Assembly (NCBI GenBank): GCA_017936565.1
Contig: JAGBFG010000053.1
Span: forward strand, 1 to 34,441
Source: Clostridia bacterium
Lineage (GTDB): Bacteria; Bacillota; Clostridia; Oscillospirales; CAG-272
Direction of reading: 5' to 3'
DNA: 34,441 bases
This document shows, piece by piece, positions 8,991-16,279 of this stretch (position 1 is its first letter; the number at the start of each line of letters is the position of its first letter). Made by a program: the position numbers and the translations under genes. Under the pieces are notes generated by a model. That model did no database searches and had not been told where the DNA came from. It saw only the letters and a program-made list of their open reading frames with translations.

Positions 8991-9021
8991 GTTAATCAGT
9001 TAATTGTTAACACGTTAATTA
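8991..9021. promoter_or_regulatory. Probable MarR operator: four GTTAAT/GTTAAC repeats
   Basis: Copies begin at 8991, 8999, 9006 and 9014 (GTTAAT, GTTAAT, GTTAAC, GTTAAT). The outer TAATT (9001-9005) and AATTA (9017-9021) also form inverted arms. The cluster lies just downstream of the -10 of the marR promoter, over the likely transcription start, an ideal place for a repressor. Binding is inferred. Confidence 0.6.
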
Positions 9022-9048
9022 TTATATCACGTATATATAAAAAGTCAA
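9021..9048 (-). promoter_or_regulatory. Sigma-A promoter of the marR-ABC operon
   Basis: On the minus strand TTGACT (9043-9048), 16-base spacer, TATAAT (9021-9026). The transcript would start near 9014, within the repeat cluster, about 45 bases before the marR ATG. Confidence 0.75.
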
Positions 9049-9093
9049 TAGAAAATAAAGAAAAAAACAGATAAATATGTAAAAAGCTCGGCA

Positions 9094-9123
9094 TTGACAA
9101 TATATATAATTTTATGGTATACT
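9094..9123 (+). promoter_or_regulatory. Sigma-A promoter for FTR-like gene
   Basis: TTGACA (9094-9099), 18-base spacer, TATACT (9118-9123), with TGG directly before the -10. It drives the gene starting at 9154 with a short leader. Confidence 0.75.
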
Positions 9124-9153
9124 TTATATAGAAAATACGAGTAGAGGTAGTAT

Positions 9154-9354
9154 ATGGGAAAGGTCAGACTGAACGAGGATAAGGAAATTGTCGCGCGTAT
9201 AAAGGAAGGGTTAAAGAAAAAGGACGGATACTGTCCCTGCCGCTTGGGAAAAAAGCCCGAATATAAGTGTATGTGCGAGGAATTCAGGGCGCAAATAGCC
9301 GACCCCGATTTTGAAGGCTACTGTCATTGCCTCTTGTACTATAAGGAAAAGTAA
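9154..9354 (+). CDS. Ferredoxin-thioredoxin reductase catalytic-chain-like protein (66 aa)
   Basis: Very small protein with three CxC motifs: C27-P-C29, C39-M-C41 and C57-H-C59, ending 'GYCHCLLYYKEK'. This is the signature set of the catalytic (beta) chain of ferredoxin:thioredoxin reductase, which uses a [4Fe-4S] cluster next to a redox disulfide to reduce thioredoxin-like partners. Intervals between motifs here are 9 and 15 residues, different from the plant/cyanobacterial pattern as I recall it, and the protein is shorter. ATG at 9154 has GAGGT five bases upstream. It is monocistronic, between its own promoter and a shared terminator, opposite Mn catalase. No FTR alpha chain is nearby. A thiol-redox role is inferred; the partner is unknown. 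Confidence 0.8.
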   Translation: MGKVRLNEDKEIVARIKEGLKKKDGYCPCRLGKKPEYKCMCEEFRAQIADPDFEGYCHCLLYYKEK

Positions 9355-9367
9355 TCGGATGCTATTA

Positions 9368-9443
9368 AAAAAATCACCGCAAAGCCCTGCTCTTGAAAGA
9401 AGAACCCCTTCAAGAGCTTTTTAGGCATATGCGGTGATTTTTT
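9368..9443. terminator. Bidirectional terminator with nested inner hairpin
   Basis: Outer arms AAAAAATCACCGCA (9368-9381) and TGCGGTGATTTTTT (9430-9443) pair over 14 bases. An inner hairpin GCTCTTGAA (9389-9397) with TTCAAGAGC (9409-9417) fills the loop. It lies between the convergent FTR-like and Mn catalase genes. Confidence 0.85.
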
Positions 9444-9460
9444 ACGTGTAGGGTGTGATT

Positions 9461-10129
9461 TTATTGAAACGCGGGAGCCTTGGTTTCGGTATTCGCAAAG
9501 GAAGAGTCCTGGGGAGAAGGCTCAGACAAGCTGAAATACATTTTTGCCGCCTTGGTCGTTCCAAAGTCGCGGTTGGAGCCCGTGTTTTGCACCTTGTTAA
9601 ACGCCTCACGGAAAAGGGCGTTGTGCGCTTCCTCGCGATTGAGCAAAAAGTCAATGGTTTCTCTGACCTTCTTGTCTTCAATCTGGCGATACAGATATTC
9701 GTAAACCACCTTGGCTCTCTGCTCGGACGCAATGTTGGAAAGCAGGTCTGCGCAAAGGTCGCCCGTCACGGTGACGTAGTCTGCCGTCCAGGAATATCCC
9801 GATGCGTTGATAAGTCCGGGGTTCAGTCCCAAAATAACGTGGGTTTGAATTTCTCCGGCAGGAACCTTGGTTGCGTCAACGTCGTGGCCGTTCAAGAGGT
9901 TGATGGTTTGTGCCACCATCTCCATATGCCCCAGCTCCTCTGCGGCAATGTCTAAAAACAAGTCCTTAATCTCAGGATCCTTGATGCGAAAGCTCTGCGA
10001 TAAATACTGCATCGCCGCCTTCAATTCTCCGTTTCCGCCCCCCAGCTGCTCGTGCAAAAGGGCGGCGTATTGGGGATTAGGTCTTTCCACCGCCACAGGA
10101 TGAAATAGTTGCTTTTCGTGCTTAAACAT
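9461..10129 (-). CDS. Manganese catalase / CotJC-like protein (222 aa)
   Basis: Dimanganese catalase family protein (PF05067), which dismutates hydrogen peroxide; clostridial and Bacillus members (CotJC) are often spore-associated. The expected metal ligands of the ferritin-like four-helix bundle are all visible: E35, E65 and H68 ('EELGHME'), E136 ('ASEQRAK') and H169 ('NREEAHN'). The C-terminal tail (Ser/Pro/Thr-rich, about 200-222) is non-conserved. The ATG at 10129 has AAGGAAG upstream. No cotJA/cotJB lies beside it. I see no convincing sigma-A promoter; the upstream AT-rich region might hold a sporulation-sigma promoter, but the match is weak. Confidence 0.9.
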   Translation of the reverse strand: MFKHEKQLFHPVAVERPNPQYAALLHEQLGGGNGELKAAMQYLSQSFRIKDPEIKDLFLDIAAEELGHMEMVAQTINLLNGHDVDATKVPAGEIQTHVILGLNPGLINASGYSWTADYVTVTGDLCADLLSNIASEQRAKVVYEYLYRQIEDKKVRETIDFLLNREEAHNALFREAFNKVQNTGSNRDFGTTKAAKMYFSLSEPSPQDSSFANTETKAPAFQ

Positions 10130-10224
10130 ACAAAATCTTCCTTTCTTTTTTTGTTAGTATCAGCCAAAAAAAGAAAGACTATGCAAAAAATATTTCGCAA
10201 TCGTCCTTTATACCGAAAAAAGAC

Positions 10225-10253
10225 TTGAAAAGAGAGAAAAACAATGCTATAAT
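10225..10253 (+). promoter_or_regulatory. Sigma-A promoter for M20 amidohydrolase
   Basis: TTGAAA (10225-10230), 17-base spacer, TATAAT (10248-10253), preceded by TGC. It predicts a leader of about 165 bases before the ATG at 10424, unusually long for this window. Confidence 0.8.
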
Positions 10254-10274
10254 GCTAAAAAAAGAGATTTTTCT

Positions 10275-10351
10275 ATGGCATACGTTGATATTGCTTTCAG
10301 GAAAAAACGGGTCCTGCTTTTCGTTTCCCCGTAAAACGAAAAGGGTTTTCC
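10275..10351 (+). promoter_or_regulatory. Structured leader with hairpin and short upstream ORF
   Basis: The leader holds a perfect ten-pair hairpin, CTTTTCGTTT (10317-10326) with AAACGAAAAG (10334-10343), extendable by GGAAAA (10300-10305) with TTTTCC (10346-10351). A 19-codon ORF (10275-10334) ends inside the hairpin loop, though its SD is poor. No T-run follows, so it is not a plain terminator. A regulatory leader is possible but unproven. Confidence 0.4.
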
Positions 10352-10423
10352 ACGTGAATAGGTAAGGGCACAGAGCAGTATAATGAAAGGGTAAAAAGCA
10401 GCACACCAAAAAGGAGAACACCT

Positions 10424-11752
10424 ATGAAGGATATTGCGCAAGCGGTAGAGAAGTACCGCGACCTGATACTTGATGCAGAGCGGTATATCTGGAAGCACCC
10501 CGAAACGGGATACCGCGAAACCAAAACCTCGGCATATTTGGAGAAAAAATTTGAGGAGCTTGGCTATCGCTTAACCAAAGCCGAGGATATCCCGGGCTTC
10601 TATACCGTGCTTGATACAGGAAAAGAGGGGGCCGAGGTCTTGGTTTTGGGGGAACTTGATTCCTTGGTTTGCCCAAGCCACAAGGAAGCCGATAAGGAAA
10701 CAGGCTACGTTCACGCCTGCGGTCACAATATCCAAACCGCCACGCTTCTTGGCATTGCCGCCGCCTTAACCGAGACCAAGATAAAAGAAAAGCTGTCGGG
10801 CAGAATTCGCCTTTGCGCCGTTCCTGCCGAGGAGCTGATTGAAATTGAATACAGGCAAAGCCTGATGAAGCAGGGGAAAATCAAATATTTCGGCGGAAAG
10901 CCCGAGTTTTTGCGCCGCGGCTATTTCGACGGAGTTGACCTTGCCTTTATGGTGCACGCCTCATACGATTACGCCGTGCGCGGCGGAAGCGTTGGCTGTA
11001 TCGCGAAAACCGTTTACTATAAAGGTGTTTCCGCTCACGCGGGCGGCGCGCCTTGGAGCGGTGTCAACGCGCTCTACGCCGCAACGCAAGGGCTATCTGC
11101 CGCAAACGCCTTGCGGGAAACCTTTCCCGAGAGCGATTTGATTCGCTTTCATCCTATTATTACCCACGGGGGCGAGGCGGTCAACGCCATTCCCGAGCTT
11201 GTCACCGTTGAGGCGTATGTTCGAGGTGCCAATTTTGAGGCAATGAAAAGAGCGAATGAAAAAATCAACCGCGCGCTTTGCGGCGCGGCGTTGTCTATCG
11301 GTGCCAATGTTGAAATCATAGATTTACCGGGCTATGCGCCCCTCTCCAACGATAAAAATATGATAGAGGTGGTAAAGGAAGCGGTGGCTCTTGCCATACC
11401 CGAGGAGCCCTTTTCGTGTAGCGATACCGTCAGCACAGGAAGCACCGATATGGGTGACCTTTCCTGTATTATGCCTGTGGTGCATCCCTATTCGGGCGGC
11501 ACAGAGGGCACGCCGCACGGCGCGGATTATATGGTTTCGGACCCTGAAAGAGCCTGCATCAAATCCGCGAAAATGCAAATGGCAATGCTGCTTATACTGT
11601 TGGGAGATGGCGCCCGTCGCGCCAAAAAAATCATACAGGATTTCACGCCCCTCTATAAAACCAAGGAAGAATATTTCGCTATGCTGGACGCTCTGCATTG
11701 CCAAGGTGAACGCATTGTTTATAAAGAGGGAAGCGCCGAAGTTAAGCTGTAA
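10424..11752 (+). CDS. M20 family amidohydrolase / metallopeptidase (442 aa)
   Basis: Zinc-dependent amidohydrolase of the M20D (AbgB/HipO-like) group, cytosolic, hydrolysing an N-acyl amino acid or dipeptide-like amide. Seen: 'KHPETGYRE' (24-32), typical of the family start, the HACGH metal-ligand motif at 97-101, the AEE catalytic/metal pair at 135-137, a lid (dimerisation) domain about 185-300 with the conserved 'YKGVSAHAGGAPWSGVNAL', and a C-terminal 'HPYSGGTEGTPHG' region carrying late active-site residues. The ATG at 10424 has AAGGAG upstream. It precedes the GH106-like gene, which has its own promoter. Substrate cannot be read from sequence; p-aminobenzoyl-glutamate-type or acyl-amino-acid amides are plausible. 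Confidence 0.88.
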   Translation: MKDIAQAVEKYRDLILDAERYIWKHPETGYRETKTSAYLEKKFEELGYRLTKAEDIPGFYTVLDTGKEGAEVLVLGELDSLVCPSHKEADKETGYVHACGHNIQTATLLGIAAALTETKIKEKLSGRIRLCAVPAEELIEIEYRQSLMKQGKIKYFGGKPEFLRRGYFDGVDLAFMVHASYDYAVRGGSVGCIAKTVYYKGVSAHAGGAPWSGVNALYAATQGLSAANALRETFPESDLIRFHPIITHGGEAVNAIPELVTVEAYVRGANFEAMKRANEKINRALCGAALSIGANVEIIDLPGYAPLSNDKNMIEVVKEAVALAIPEEPFSCSDTVSTGSTDMGDLSCIMPVVHPYSGGTEGTPHGADYMVSDPERACIKSAKMQMAMLLILLGDGARRAKKIIQDFTPLYKTKEEYFAMLDALHCQGERIVYKEGSAEVKL

Positions 11753-11769
11753 AAAATGTGAAGCGAAAA

Positions 11770-11798
11770 TTGACATCCGAAAAAGACTGTGGTATACT
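11770..11798 (+). promoter_or_regulatory. Sigma-A promoter for GH106-like gene
   Basis: TTGACA (11770-11775), 17-base spacer, TATACT (11793-11798), with TGG before the -10. It lies only 18 bases after the amidohydrolase stop, so the glycosidase can be expressed independently. Confidence 0.8.
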
Positions 11799-11830
11799 GA
11801 ATAAAGAAACGTCTGCAAAGGAGATTCTAT

Positions 11831-14656
11831 ATGAATAGCGCGTTAAAAAAGATATTGGAAAGCGATTTGGATGAATATAAAAGTATCCCCTTTTGGTCTT
11901 GGAACAACACCTTGGACGAAAAGGAATTGGTCAAGCAAATTGTGGATATGAAAAACGCGGGCATTGGTGGCTTTATTATGCACGCGCGCTTGGGTATGCG
12001 GGATGAATACTTGGGAGAAAAGTGGTTTTCCTGTATTGACGCTTGCTTGAAAAAGGCAAGGGAGCTGCATATGCAAGCCTGGGTGTATGACGAAAACGGC
12101 TGGCCCAGCGGCTTCGTTGGCGGAAAGCTGCTTGAAAATGAAGAATACAGATGTCGTTTTTTGGAATACCGCGTTGGCGCCTTTGATGAGGAAGCCTTTG
12201 CCGTTTTTGTCGGAAACGGGGATGATTTTGTCCGTACCGAGCAAGAAATCGCGGGGGTTGCCGAATACCATAATATCTATATCAGGGTCAGCCCCGCCAA
12301 TACCGATATTCTGAATCCTGATGTTGTGGATGCCTTTATCCGTGAAACGCACCAGAAATATTATGAGCGCTTTGCCGATAGCTTTGGCAAGGAGCTTGCG
12401 GGCTTTTTCACGGATGAGCCGCAGTATTACCGTTGGGCTACCCCGTATAGCGCCTCTGCCGAAGCGATTTTGGCGCAAAAGGGCATTGACGTGAAGGACG
12501 GACTTATCTGGCTCTTCCAGAAGGGCGAGGGGGGAACAGCCTTCCGTTCTGCGTATTACGGAGCTCTGCATCAGCTTTATAATGAAAACTTCTATAAAAA
12601 AATATACCTGTGGTGCCAGGAGCACAACTGCAAGCTGACAGGGCACTCCATTGACGAAACCACTTTAAGCGGTCAGGTGCTCTGCTCGGGTGCTGTTATG
12701 CCCACCTACGAAAACGAGCATATCCCCGCGATTGACTGGCTTGGCAGAAAATGCGGCTTTGAAACCGCGCCAAAGCAGGTGGGAAGCGTCGCAAGTCAGC
12801 TCGGCAAAAAGCACGTCTTGACCGAAACCTTTGCTTGCTCGGGCTATGACGTAACACCGAGAGAGCTGAAATCCATCGGGGATTTTCAGTATTTCAACGG
12901 CGTCAATATGATGTGCCATCACTTATACCCCTATTCCATCGCGGGGCAGGGAAAAATGGACCACCCGCCTGTTTTCTCTCCCCACGGAAACTGGTTTAAG
13001 GAATTTCGGATTTTCAACGATTACTTCACAAAACTTGGGTATATCATAGCCAACACCAAGGAAGTTCACGATGTGGCGGTGCTTCATCCCATTCGTTCTG
13101 TCTGGCTTGACTATGTCTTCCGCTTTTCAGGTGAAACCACCGCCGCGGCGCAGACGGGCTTCAACAATCTGTTGCTCTTTTTGCGGAAAAACGGCATCAC
13201 CTACCACTTTATAGACGAAGCGCTTTTGGCGCAAAAGGGCGCTATTGAGGGCGAGGCGCTTCGTCTTGGCGAGGAAACCTATAAAACCGTTTTGATTCCC
13301 CCAATGAAAAGCCTGCAAAAAACAACCTATGAGCTTTTAAGACAGTATAAGGGAAAGCTGTTTGTCAGCGGGGAAATTTCATATCTTGACGGAGAAAAAG
13401 CAGAGGTTGCCTTAACCTCTAATACCACCTTGGAAGAGGTCGCAAGGGAAAAAGCCTTCCCCTTCGTCACCGAGGATGAAAGCTTTTCTATGACCGCCAG
13501 AGAAGGAGAAATCGGTAAATTTGTTTTCTTGAAAAATCTTTCCTATGAGAAGCTTGCCACCGCCGTTTTAGAGGGCATTTCCAAGCGCTATATGGCACTT
13601 GACCTTGAAACACTGACAACCTCGCCCATAGAGGATACCGTCACCCTGCGTTCAAGCGAGGGTATGATTTTGGTAGAGGATGAGGAAGCCGCCCTCTCTC
13701 ACGTTGGTCCTACCGAGGAAAAGGATATTACGGATGCCTTCCGTTTAACCTCTATCAGCGAAAACTACTTAATGCTTGATAGAGCATCTATGAGTAAGGA
13801 CGGGGTCAGCTTCTCCGAGCCCTTTGCCGTACAGGGCTTGATGGACGGACTTTTGCGCGAGAATTATAAGGGCGATATTTTCATTCGGCATACCTTTACG
13901 GTCAAGGATAAGATGCCCCTGCTTTTGCAAATGGAAAAGGCGGATTTTACCCTCTTGACCTTGAATGGCAAGAAAATAGAGCTTCATCAAAGCGATTACG
14001 ACTGTCAGTACGTAGAAGCGGAAATCGCCCCCGAGGATCTTAACGAGGGAGAAAACGAGCTTTTGTATTCCTTCTATTTCTGGCAGCACGAGGGCGTGCA
14101 TTTTGCGCTCTTTGACCCATTGGCTACTGAAAGCCTGCGCAACTGCCTCTATTACGATACCTCTATTGAGCCCCTTTATCTGAAAGGAAGCTTTGCGCTT
14201 GACGAGAGCTTTGCCATACAAAAGCCCAAGGCTCTGCCCCCCGTGTGTGACACCCTGTATCAAGAGGGCTATCCCTTCTTCAAGGGCGAGATCGCCTTGG
14301 ACGGTACTGTTTCTTGGGATGGAAAGGGAAGTGTCGCCTTGGCACTTGACGGTAGATTCCTGGTTTCTTCCTTGCTTGTCAACGGCAAGGAGACAGCCTT
14401 CGTTTTAAGTGACACCAAGGATATCACCCCCCTCTTGCAAAAGGGCGATAACAAGGTGCGTCTTGTTGTAAAATCAAGCCTTCGCAACCTTTACGGACCT
14501 CATCACTATAAGCCGATAGCCGAGCCTATCCACGTTTCTCCCTATCAGTTTGCCTATCGCACGCTTTGGAAGGATGGGTTGCCGAGGGATTATACCGAGG
14601 AATATCAGTTTGTACCCTTTGGTATTTCCCGCATCCGTTTGCTTGCACAGCACTAA
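11831..14656 (+). CDS. GH106-like glycoside hydrolase with C-terminal jelly-roll (941 aa)
   Basis: Large cytosolic protein resembling glycoside hydrolase family 106 and related uncharacterised clan members (alpha-L-rhamnosidase type). Seen: 'PFWSWNNTLDEKELVKQIVDM' around 20-40, followed by 'AGIGGFIMHARLGM', the usual beginning of the TIM-barrel; 'VYDENGWPSG' (85-94); and 'GFFTDEPQYY' (about 190-200), an acidic active-site-like segment. The last ~250 residues are beta-rich and look like the sugar-binding jelly-roll common in this clan. No signal peptide, so it acts on imported oligosaccharides or glycosides. ATG at 11831 has AAGGAG upstream. Family membership is fairly sure; rhamnose specificity is not. 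Confidence 0.75.
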   Translation: MNSALKKILESDLDEYKSIPFWSWNNTLDEKELVKQIVDMKNAGIGGFIMHARLGMRDEYLGEKWFSCIDACLKKARELHMQAWVYDENGWPSGFVGGKLLENEEYRCRFLEYRVGAFDEEAFAVFVGNGDDFVRTEQEIAGVAEYHNIYIRVSPANTDILNPDVVDAFIRETHQKYYERFADSFGKELAGFFTDEPQYYRWATPYSASAEAILAQKGIDVKDGLIWLFQKGEGGTAFRSAYYGALHQLYNENFYKKIYLWCQEHNCKLTGHSIDETTLSGQVLCSGAVMPTYENEHIPAIDWLGRKCGFETAPKQVGSVASQLGKKHVLTETFACSGYDVTPRELKSIGDFQYFNGVNMMCHHLYPYSIAGQGKMDHPPVFSPHGNWFKEFRIFNDYFTKLGYIIANTKEVHDVAVLHPIRSVWLDYVFRFSGETTAAAQTGFNNLLLFLRKNGITYHFIDEALLAQKGAIEGEALRLGEETYKTVLIPPMKSLQKTTYELLRQYKGKLFVSGEISYLDGEKAEVALTSNTTLEEVAREKAFPFVTEDESFSMTAREGEIGKFVFLKNLSYEKLATAVLEGISKRYMALDLETLTTSPIEDTVTLRSSEGMILVEDEEAALSHVGPTEEKDITDAFRLTSISENYLMLDRASMSKDGVSFSEPFAVQGLMDGLLRENYKGDIFIRHTFTVKDKMPLLLQMEKADFTLLTLNGKKIELHQSDYDCQYVEAEIAPEDLNEGENELLYSFYFWQHEGVHFALFDPLATESLRNCLYYDTSIEPLYLKGSFALDESFAIQKPKALPPVCDTLYQEGYPFFKGEIALDGTVSWDGKGSVALALDGRFLVSSLLVNGKETAFVLSDTKDITPLLQKGDNKVRLVVKSSLRNLYGPHHYKPIAEPIHVSPYQFAYRTLWKDGLPRDYTEEYQFVPFGISRIRLLAQH

Positions 14657-14661
14657 AAAAA

Positions 14662-14816
14662 GAAAAAATGCGCCGTTCGGTCTACACCTTGTTTGGGAAA
14701 TATTCCGTTTCCGCTTGCGGAACGCAGTTGTTTAGACTGCGAGGAATATTTCGGGACGGCGTAAATTGAATTTCAATTTACCGCTAACTGTGTACGCCGT
14801 TTCGCCGCATTTTTTC
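14662..14816. other. Nested multi-stem inverted-repeat element
   Basis: Starts six bases after the glycosidase stop. Outer arms GAAAAAATGCG (14662-14672) and CGCATTTTTTC (14806-14816) are perfect. Inside are a ten-pair stem (14697-14706 with 14743-14752) that itself encloses two hairpins (14709-14722; CGCAGT 14723-14728 with ACTGCG 14736-14741), and a second stem ACGGCGTA (14756-14763) with TACGCCGT (14793-14800). The latter overlaps a near-continuous 21-base palindrome at 14761-14781. It may work as a giant bidirectional terminator, a structured RNA or a small non-autonomous palindromic element. No ORF and no target-site duplication seen. Confidence 0.6.
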
Positions 14817-14833
14817 ATACTGTGCCTTATTTC

Positions 14834-14868
14834 AAAAAAACAAAAGGACTGCCTCTTGCAGTCCTTTT
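14834..14868 (-). terminator. Terminator of rpmB
   Basis: AAAAGGACTGC (14842-14852) and GCAGTCCTTTT (14858-14868) form an 11-pair stem with a five-base loop. Read on the minus strand it is followed by a T-rich run (complement of 14834-14840). Confidence 0.9.
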
Positions 14869-14871
14869 ATT

Positions 14872-15060
14872 TTACGCCTTAGCAGCCTTTTTTTGTGTGC
14901 GAAGACAACGGGAGCAAACGTAAATCTTTTTGCTTGTTCCGTCAACCTCAGCCTTCACTCTGCGGATGTTCGGCTTCCAAGTTCTGTTGCATTTACGGTT
15001 GGAGTGAGAAACGGTGTGACCGAAAACAACTCCCTTTCCGCACAAAGAACATTTTGCCAT
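14872..15060 (-). CDS. rpmB: 50S ribosomal protein L28 (62 aa)
   Basis: Large-subunit ribosomal protein bL28. The sequence runs 'AKCSLCGKGVVFGHTVSHSNRKCNRTWKPN', the family hallmark. It is a zinc-binding (C+) form: C4-x2-C7 and C49-x2-C52. The start at 15060 is chosen over the in-frame ATG at 15069 because AGGAGG lies eight bases upstream and because it matches the family N-terminus. Monocistronic, with its own promoter and terminator, as is usual for this gene in Firmicutes. Confidence 0.97.
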   Translation of the reverse strand: MAKCSLCGKGVVFGHTVSHSNRKCNRTWKPNIRRVKAEVDGTSKKIYVCSRCLRTQKKAAKA

Positions 15061-15138
15061 GCGTGACACCTCCTATTCGCATAATCCCGATACAAACATT
15101 ATCAATGTCAGTATATCTACTTAAATTCAACATATCGT

Positions 15139-15167
15139 ATTATAGCACGACTTTTCAAAAAAATCAA
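15139..15167 (-). promoter_or_regulatory. Sigma-A promoter for rpmB
   Basis: On the minus strand TTGATT (15162-15167), 17-base spacer, TATAAT (15139-15144), with TGC before the -10. The leader is about 70 bases. Upstream (15170-15230) is very A/T-rich, compatible with an UP-element-like boost. Confidence 0.8.
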
Positions 15168-15233
15168 TAGTAATTTTATTTTTTTTTCAAAAAAAATGAT
15201 TTTTTTGTTTTTATGGCAAAAACAGGCAAAAAA

Positions 15234-16169
15234 TCAGGAAAAAATGCTCTCAATATGCTTGTTCGCCCCCTTCGGAGAATACAGCCAACGGTCTAAATGT
15301 GTTTTTCCTGCGGTGGATGGGAAGGCGGGAAGGGTGATTTTGGGCAAAAGTGTAGAGCCCTCGTCAATCATAACCAGCTTGATTTTCATTTTTTCCTTCA
15401 AAATACTTTTGATGTAAACGGCAACGGCGGTATTTTCCTTCACCCCGTTTTTTATCTCGGCAAGACCCGTTAAATTTGGCGTCAGCTCAACAAAAACGCC
15501 GTAGGGCTCAATGCTTCTGACAATCCCAAGCACCGTTTGCCCGGGGGCAAAAAGGGATGCGTTTTCTTCCCAAGTGCCGAGAAGCTCCTTTCGGCTGATA
15601 AAAATCCGCCCCCATTCATCTCTGCTTTTCACCACGACCTTTATTTCATCACCCGGCGAAAAGCGCATACGCGGATGGGAAATACGGGAAACGGAAATGG
15701 CGTCTATGGATAAAAGGGAAATCAAGCCGCATCCAATGTCCGCAAAGGCAACAAAGCTTTCCAAATGCGTGATTTTGGCTGGGATAATATCCCCAGCCTT
15801 CAAGGCAGAAATTTTATTTTCATAGCATTCCCTTTGGGCTTCCTTGCGCGAGAGAATAAAAAGGAGCGCGCCTGCTTCTTCCTTCTTTCCTATTACCTTA
15901 AAGGAAACCGTTTTGCCGACGCGGCTTAAAATCGCAATATCCTTCATCACCTCGCCGTCCTTCAAAAAAAGAGCCTCTTCGTAGGGGATAATACCGTGCA
16001 AGCGCCCACCCAGCGCAATATGTAAATTCATAGCCCCATCGCAAAGCGTCACAGGGGCTTGTAAAATAATGCCCGCTTCTTTGGCTTTTTCCAGCATCTC
16101 TGGCGAGGATATATATTCTTTGTTTTCATAAGGGCGCGAAAGTATGCCTTCGGGATTGTAATTGTTCAT
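15234..16169 (-). CDS. S1 RNA-binding domain protein (RpsA-like, 311 aa)
   Basis: Contains consecutive S1-type OB folds: a divergent first one (about 35-115), a second (about 122-195, 'LKAGDIIPAKITHLESFVAFADIGCGLISLL') and a third (about 208-275, 'PGQTVLGIVRSIEPYGVFVELTPNLTGLAEI'). Such three-domain S1 homologs occur in many Clostridia, where they are annotated as ribosomal protein S1. It probably binds mRNA or ribosomes, but it is shorter than E. coli S1 and could be a translation or RNA-decay accessory factor. The ATG at 16169 has AAAGGAAAGG upstream at a rather long spacing (about 12). I see no GC-rich terminator beyond its stop, only an A/T-rich stretch toward rpmB. Confidence 0.82.
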   Translation of the reverse strand: MNNYNPEGILSRPYENKEYISSPEMLEKAKEAGIILQAPVTLCDGAMNLHIALGGRLHGIIPYEEALFLKDGEVMKDIAILSRVGKTVSFKVIGKKEEAGALLFILSRKEAQRECYENKISALKAGDIIPAKITHLESFVAFADIGCGLISLLSIDAISVSRISHPRMRFSPGDEIKVVVKSRDEWGRIFISRKELLGTWEENASLFAPGQTVLGIVRSIEPYGVFVELTPNLTGLAEIKNGVKENTAVAVYIKSILKEKMKIKLVMIDEGSTLLPKITLPAFPSTAGKTHLDRWLYSPKGANKHIESIFS

Positions 16170-16232
16170 TTTGTGTGACCGTTCCTTTCCTTTGTCTTAA
16201 CAATACAGTATATGTCCCTTATGGTAAAAAGA

Positions 16233-16267
16233 GAATAAAAAAAGGCTATCCTGCTAAAAGATAGCCT
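16233..16267 (-). terminator. Terminator of the acyl-ACP thioesterase gene
   Basis: AGGCTATC (16243-16250) and GATAGCCT (16260-16267) pair perfectly with a nine-base loop. On the minus strand the stem is followed by a T-run (complement of 16237-16243). It separates the thioesterase gene from the S1-domain gene. Confidence 0.88.
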
Positions 16268-16279
16268 AAGCGTAGTGTA

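Noticed and set aside
10130-10200. Sigma-E/K promoter for Mn catalase
   Set aside because: Only loose matches to the sporulation -10/-35 consensus; not strong enough to report as a feature.
11843-12646. 267-codon open frame antisense to the GH106-like gene
   Set aside because: Same reasoning: shadow of a real gene, no SD or family features.
14697-14752. Integron attC-like site in the nested element
   Set aside because: The hairpins superficially recall attC, but the GTTRRRY core site is not present and no integrase or gene cassettes are nearby.
15061-15138. Zur box in front of rpmB (zinc-type L28)
   Set aside because: I could not see a convincing Zur palindrome around the promoter, and the C+ form is not usually the Zur-repressed paralog.
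15170-15233. Terminator for the S1-domain gene
   Set aside because: Only A/T-rich repeats without a GC stem; no intrinsic terminator can be supported.
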